Of a DNA stretch of 64,000 nucleotides, positions 60,120 to 64,000 are shown piece by piece. The stretch is taken from positions 349,828 through 413,827 of the forward strand of contig NZ_NBYX01000001.1 of NCBI RefSeq assembly GCF_002099195.1. The letters run 5' to 3'. Under the pieces are notes generated by a model that was given only the letters and a program-made list of their open reading frames with translations, did not search any database and had not been told where the DNA came from. The stretch is from Burkholderia puraquae (GTDB lineage Bacteria; Pseudomonadota; Gammaproteobacteria; Burkholderiales; Burkholderiaceae). The position numbers and the translations under genes are program-made. How positions within the stretch are numbered: the stretch's first letter is position 1; each line of letters begins with the position of its first letter.

Positions 60120-62582
60120 ATGAACGACCTGTCACGCCCCCCTGAAGCCGTTCCCGCGTCGCGCCTTGCTGCGTTCGTCGAGCGCTGCGCCAACACGATC
60201 ATCCGCCAGCGCCGGCTGCTGATGCTGCTGTGCGTCGCGGTGACGCTCGCGCTCGGGCTGTCGGCGACGCGCCTGAAGCTCGATCCGGGCTTCAACAAGA
60301 TGATTCCGATGCAGCACCCGTACATGCAGGTGTTCGAGCGCTACGCGGGCGCGTTCCCCGGCGCGAACACGATCCTCGTGAGCCTGCGCTGGAAGGGCGA
60401 CGGCGACATCTACAACCAGGCGTTCATGGACGCGCTGCGCCACGCGACCGACGACGTGTTCTTCATCCCCGGCGTGAACCGCTCGCGCGTGTTCTCGCTG
60501 TTCACGCCGAACGTCCACTACACCGAGGTGACCGAGGCCGGCTTTCGCGGCGACGTGGTCGTGCCGGGCCAGTTCTCGAGCGCGAACCCGGACGATCTCG
60601 CGAAGGTGCGCCGCAACGTCGCGCGTTCCGGGCAGATCGGCCGCCTCGTCGGCAACGACCTGAAGTCGGCGCTGATCCGCGCGGAGCTGCGCGAGACCGA
60701 CCCGGCCACCGGCAAGCGGCTCGATTACAGCGCGGTCGCGCGCCAGCTCGAGGAGATTCGCGCGAAGTACGCGAAGCAGGGCATCGACGTGAACATCATC
60801 GGCTTCGCGAAGCTGGTCGGCGACGTCGAGAGCGGCATCGCGGGCGTGATGGCGTTCTTCGCGCTCGCATTCCTCGTGACGGCTGCGCTGCTGTTCGCCT
60901 ATACGCGCTCGCTGAAGACCACCGTGCTCGCGCTCGTCGTCGCGCTGCTGCCGGTGGTGTGGCTGCTCGGCGCGCTGCCGCTGCTCGGCCTCGGCATCGA
61001 CCCGATGTCGATCCTCGTGCCGTTCCTGATCTTCTCGATCGGCGTGTCGCACGCGGTGCAGATGACCAACGCGTGGAAGCAGGCGCTGGTGCGCGGCGCG
61101 TCGTCGGCCGACGCTGCGCGCGACGCGTTCCGCAAGCTGTTCGTGCCCGGCACGGTCGCACTGCTGACCAACGCGCTCGGTTTCATGGTGATCATGCGGA
61201 TCAGGATCGACATCGTGCGCGAGCTCGGCATTACCGCGTGCCTTGGCGTGCTGCTGATGATCGTGACGAACAAGGTGTTCCTGCCGATCCTGCTGTCGTA
61301 CACGCGCCTCGAGCGCGGCACGCTGGCGCGCGCGCAGCGCTCGGCGGCGGCCGGCGGCAGCCGCATGTGGTCGCGTTTCGCGGTATTCGCGCGGCCGGCG
61401 CCGGCGTTCGGGGTGTTCGCGGTCGCGCTCGCGCTGCTCGCGTACGGCACGCTCGAATCGCGCAAGCTGGAGATCGGCGACATCGGCACCGGCGCGCCCG
61501 AGCTGCGCGCGAACTCGCGCTACAACGTCGACAACGCGGCGATCACGCACCAGTACAACATCGGCGTGGATGTGCTGTCGGTGATCGTCGAGACGACCGG
61601 CTTCGACGACGCGTGCCTGCATTACCCGGTGATGAGCGCGATCGAGAAGTTCGAGATGACCATGCGCGGCGTGGCCGGCGTGCAGTCGGTGACGAGCGTC
61701 GCGTCGCAGGGCAAGGTGTTCATCGCCGCGTTCAACGAGGGCAATCCGCGCTGGGCCGCGCTGCCGCGCTCCAGCGACGGGCTCACGCAGGGCTCCAACG
61801 CGTTCGACCCCGACAACGGGATGAACACCGCGAACTGCAAGGCGATCCAGGTGCTGATCTACACGAAGAACCACGAAGGCACGACGATCGCGCACATCGT
61901 CGACGAGATCAAGCGCTTCGCGGCCGAGAACCCGACGCCGAACGTCGCGTTCCGGCTCGCGGGCGGCAACGTCGGCGTGATGGCCGCGACCAACGAGGCC
62001 GTCGGCGACGCGGAGATCGCGATGCTGCTGTCGATCTTCGGCGCGATCGCGCTGCTCTGCGCGGTCACGTTCCGCTCGTGGCGCGCGGTGCTGTGCATCA
62101 TCGTGCCGCTCACGCTCGTGTCGATCCTGTGCAATGCGGTGATGGCGCGGCTCGGCATCGGGCTGAAGGTCGCGACGCTGCCGGTGATCACGCTCGGCGT
62201 GGGCGTGGGCGTCGACTACGGGATCTACCTGTACGAGCGCCTGCAGCACGACATCCGCCACGGCGCGACGCTGCCGGACGCCTTCGCCGACGCGATGCGC
62301 CAGCGCGGCACGGCGGCGCTGTTCACGGCCGTCACGATGTTCATCGGGGTCGGCACGTGGGCGTTCTCCGCGCTGAAGTTCCAGGTCGACATGGGCGTGC
62401 TGCTCGCGTTCATGTTCCTCGTGAACCTGTTCGGCGCCGTGTTCCTGCTGCCCGCGCTCGCTGCGTGGCTCGGCGTCGAGCGCGCCGAGCGCCGCGTGCC
62501 GCACAAGCAGCAGCCGTCGCCGGCGGCCCCGGCGCCGCTGAAGCCGTCGCCCGCGCTCGAACCCGGCAACCCGATGCGCTGA
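60120..62582 (+). CDS. MMPL/RND-superfamily transporter
   Basis: 820 aa with the RND layout of one helix, large periplasmic loop, five helices, repeated. First helix LLMLLCVAVTLALGLSATRL near residue 40; sterol-sensing-like helices at about 250-400 (GVMAFFALAFLVTAALLFAY, IDPMSILVPFLIFSIGVSHA) and again at about 630-780 (LPVITLGVGVGVDYGIYLYE). Group members move lipids, hopanoids or sterol-like compounds. Position beside YCF48 and kshA suggests steroid uptake or export. Proline-rich C-terminal tail. Confidence 0.87.
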   Translation: MNDLSRPPEAVPASRLAAFVERCANTIIRQRRLLMLLCVAVTLALGLSATRLKLDPGFNKMIPMQHPYMQVFERYAGAFPGANTILVSLRWKGDGDIYNQAFMDALRHATDDVFFIPGVNRSRVFSLFTPNVHYTEVTEAGFRGDVVVPGQFSSANPDDLAKVRRNVARSGQIGRLVGNDLKSALIRAELRETDPATGKRLDYSAVARQLEEIRAKYAKQGIDVNIIGFAKLVGDVESGIAGVMAFFALAFLVTAALLFAYTRSLKTTVLALVVALLPVVWLLGALPLLGLGIDPMSILVPFLIFSIGVSHAVQMTNAWKQALVRGASSADAARDAFRKLFVPGTVALLTNALGFMVIMRIRIDIVRELGITACLGVLLMIVTNKVFLPILLSYTRLERGTLARAQRSAAAGGSRMWSRFAVFARPAPAFGVFAVALALLAYGTLESRKLEIGDIGTGAPELRANSRYNVDNAAITHQYNIGVDVLSVIVETTGFDDACLHYPVMSAIEKFEMTMRGVAGVQSVTSVASQGKVFIAAFNEGNPRWAALPRSSDGLTQGSNAFDPDNGMNTANCKAIQVLIYTKNHEGTTIAHIVDEIKRFAAENPTPNVAFRLAGGNVGVMAATNEAVGDAEIAMLLSIFGAIALLCAVTFRSWRAVLCIIVPLTLVSILCNAVMARLGIGLKVATLPVITLGVGVGVDYGIYLYERLQHDIRHGATLPDAFADAMRQRGTAALFTAVTMFIGVGTWAFSALKFQVDMGVLLAFMFLVNLFGAVFLLPALAAWLGVERAERRVPHKQQPSPAAPAPLKPSPALEPGNPMR

Positions 62583-62603
62583 CCGGCGCCCCCATTTCCC
62601 CGG

Positions 62604-62626
62604 GCGCGCGGCGGGCCGCCGCGCGC
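62604..62626. promoter_or_regulatory. Long inverted repeat between transporter and kshA
   Basis: GCGCGCGGCGG-G-CCGCCGCGCGC: perfect 11-bp arms around a single base, 24 bases before the kshA start. As RNA it would give a 9-bp stem with 5-base loop. Could be an operator, or a hairpin reducing read-through into kshA. Confidence 0.5.
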
Positions 62627-62650
62627 TCTCCACAAGAGGAGTCAACCCGC

Positions 62651-63730
62651 ATGTCCGCACGCCCTTACAAGATCGAAGCCCAGCCGCTCGCGCAGCGCTA
62701 TGCGCGCGGCTGGCACTGCCTCGGGCTCGCCCGCGACTTCAAGGACGGCAAGCCGCACACGCTGAACGTCTTCGGCCGCAAGCTCGCCGCGTTCGCCGAT
62801 TCGACCGGCAAGGTCAACATCGTCGACGCGTACTGCCCGCACATGGGCGCCGACCTGAGCCTCGGCACGGTGCAGGGCGACAACCTCGTATGCCCGTTCC
62901 ACGGCTGGGCGTGGAGCGGCGCAGGGCAGTGCGCATCGATCCCGTACTGCAAGCGGATCCCGCCGAAGGCGCGCATCGGCGCGTGGCCGACCTGCGAGGA
63001 AAACAACCTGCTGTTCGTGTGGAACGACCCGGAAGGCAACGCGCCGCCCGCGGACGTCGCGATTCCGCGCCTCGACGTGTGCTTCTCCGACGAATGGTCG
63101 GACTGGGTGGTCGACAAGATGGTGATCCAGGCCAACTGCCGCGAGCTGGTCGACAACATCTCGGACGTCGCGCACTTCGCGACCGTGCACCACGCGCCGA
63201 TCGACTATTTCGCGAACCTGTTCGAGGATCACAAGGCGACGCAGTTGATGGTCGGCCGCAGCGAGAAGCTCGGCGGCGACGCCCTGACCGCGCTGTCGAC
63301 GTATTTCGGGCCGGCCGTGCACATCACGCAGATGACGGGGCAGAGCGGCGGGCAGCCGATCCATTCGGTGCTGCTGAACTGCCACGTGCCGATCGACATG
63401 AACAGCTTCGAGCTGCGGTATGGCGTGATCGTGAAGAAGGTGGCCGGGCTGACCGACGCGCAGAACATGGAGATCGCGAACGCGTACGTGAAGGAAGCGC
63501 AGCGCGCGTTCTACGAGGACGTCGACATCTGGCACAGCAAGACGCGGATCGACAACCCGCTGCTGTGCGAAGGCGACGGGCCGCTGTACCAGATGCGCGA
63601 CTGGTATTCGCAGTTCTATCTGGACGTGGCGGACGTGCGGCCGGCGAGCGTCGCGCGCAAGGCGTTCGAGATGCGGATTCGCGAAGGCGACGCACCACCG
63701 GCACTGCATCACGTGTTCGAGCCGCAGTAA
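62651..63730 (+). CDS. kshA: KshA-like 3-ketosteroid 9-alpha-hydroxylase, Rieske oxygenase component
   Basis: 359 aa. Rieske cluster Cys62-x-His64 and Cys81-x2-His84 (YCPHMGADLS, LVCPFHGW), mononuclear iron site Asp171-x2-His174-x4-His179 (NISDVAHFATVHHAP). KshA signature wording: RYARGWHCLGLARDFKDGKP, DEWSDWVVDKMVI, YFGPAVHIT, SVLLNCHVPIDMNSFELRYG, DIWHSKTRIDNPLLCEGDGP, WYSQFYLDVADV. Hydroxylates C9 of 3-ketosteroids, opening ring B with KstD. Electron partner is KshB at 37943. Last complete gene of the window. Confidence 0.88.
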   Translation: MSARPYKIEAQPLAQRYARGWHCLGLARDFKDGKPHTLNVFGRKLAAFADSTGKVNIVDAYCPHMGADLSLGTVQGDNLVCPFHGWAWSGAGQCASIPYCKRIPPKARIGAWPTCEENNLLFVWNDPEGNAPPADVAIPRLDVCFSDEWSDWVVDKMVIQANCRELVDNISDVAHFATVHHAPIDYFANLFEDHKATQLMVGRSEKLGGDALTALSTYFGPAVHITQMTGQSGGQPIHSVLLNCHVPIDMNSFELRYGVIVKKVAGLTDAQNMEIANAYVKEAQRAFYEDVDIWHSKTRIDNPLLCEGDGPLYQMRDWYSQFYLDVADVRPASVARKAFEMRIREGDAPPALHHVFEPQ

Positions 63731-63845
63731 AAAACCGGCGGGCCGGCCGAAAAAAGGGGCGCATCGAAATACGTCCCGTCGGCCGGCAACACCCGCTGCA
63801 CAAGGCGCACGCGGCGGGCGCGCTTGTGCGTCGCATCAAAATCAC

Positions 63846-63874
63846 TTGACGAAACGGCCACTACCGCGTAGTGT
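63846..63874 (+). promoter_or_regulatory. Sigma-70-type promoter with palindrome over the -10 box
   Basis: TTGACG (63846-63851), 17-base spacer, TAGTGT (63869-63874). The palindrome CACTAC-CGC-GTAGTG (63859-63873) overlaps the -10 box, so a repressor could block it. No coding start was found before the window end, so it drives a gene beyond 64000. The remaining sequence 63731-64000 shows no gene; a GC-rich element flanked by A-runs follows kshA (63731-63757) and may stop transcription. Confidence 0.6.
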
Positions 63875-64000
63875 CCATGACCGAAGTGTTCAAGAAGTTC
63901 GATTGCTCATCATTGGCCGCACTCCGTGCGGCGGTCGTTGGTCTCTCCCTCTTTTGATTCTTTCTGTGCCCGTTGCGGGCGCATGTTCAATTATTCGTCA

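Noticed and set aside
60132..62660. Long minus-strand open frame under the MMPL transporter
   Set aside because: No hydrophobic helices or known motifs; the plus strand has a full transporter with family motifs.
1..64000. CRISPR arrays, tRNA/rRNA genes, insertion sequences
   Set aside because: No regularly spaced repeats, cloverleaf-like sequence or transposase was recognised on reading either strand.

Overview
The window is high-GC, densely coded DNA that looks like a Burkholderia chromosome, most likely of the B. cepacia complex. This is inferred from codon and GC style, many LysR regulators, a DUF4148 protein, YXWXXGHW-repeat small exported proteins, paired DUF1800/DUF1501 genes and general protein style. 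No rRNA or tRNA gene, CRISPR array, insertion sequence or replication origin was seen.

Left part (1-32.9 kb) is a mosaic of small metabolic and regulatory loci. In order: the start of a sulfite reductase gene (cysI, cut by the left edge); a MocR regulator; a hexuronate locus (MFS transporter, uxuA mannonate dehydratase, divergent FadR-type regulator with three TGGTNNNCCA-type boxes); a PotD-like binding protein overlapping a membrane diguanylate cyclase, resembling the NspS/MbaA polyamine-sensing pair; a dsdA D-serine dehydratase with divergent LysR regulator; amino-acid and anion exporters (TauE/SafE, LysE, YddG types); a Tat-exported purple acid phosphatase; an ECF sigma factor with membrane and periplasmic partners overlapping by 4 bases (CnrYXH-like architecture); a DUF1800/DUF1501 secreted pair; a lone tyrosine recombinase; a frameshifted LuxR remnant; and an MFS efflux pump divergent from a LysR regulator.

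Right part (33.1-63.7 kb) is one co-directional cluster of about 30 kb whose products match, gene by gene, the androstane (steroid nucleus) catabolic route known from Actinobacteria and Comamonas. Ring A/B genes: KstD-like dehydrogenase, KshA and KshB 9-alpha-hydroxylase, HsaA/HsaB monooxygenase, HsaC extradiol dioxygenase. Ring C/D (HIP) genes: FadD3, IpdA/IpdB, IpdC, EchA20, FadE31, FadE30 and two further acyl-CoA dehydrogenases, FadA6, IpdF, a second SDR, a MaoC hydratase and a second thiolase. The 3' end carries a YCF48-like exported protein and an MMPL/RND transporter, a pair commonly linked to movement of hydrophobic compounds. HsaD, HsaEFG and a KstR-type TetR regulator are not in the window.

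The cluster is split at 41.4-44.1 kb by sparsely coded DNA holding an orphan outer-membrane protein and a FitAB/VapBC-type toxin-antitoxin pair whose upstream inverted repeat resembles the FitAB operator. One cluster SDR (40648-41421) lacks the catalytic tyrosine. The window ends just inside a good sigma-70-type promoter with a palindrome over its -10 box, pointing to another gene to the right.
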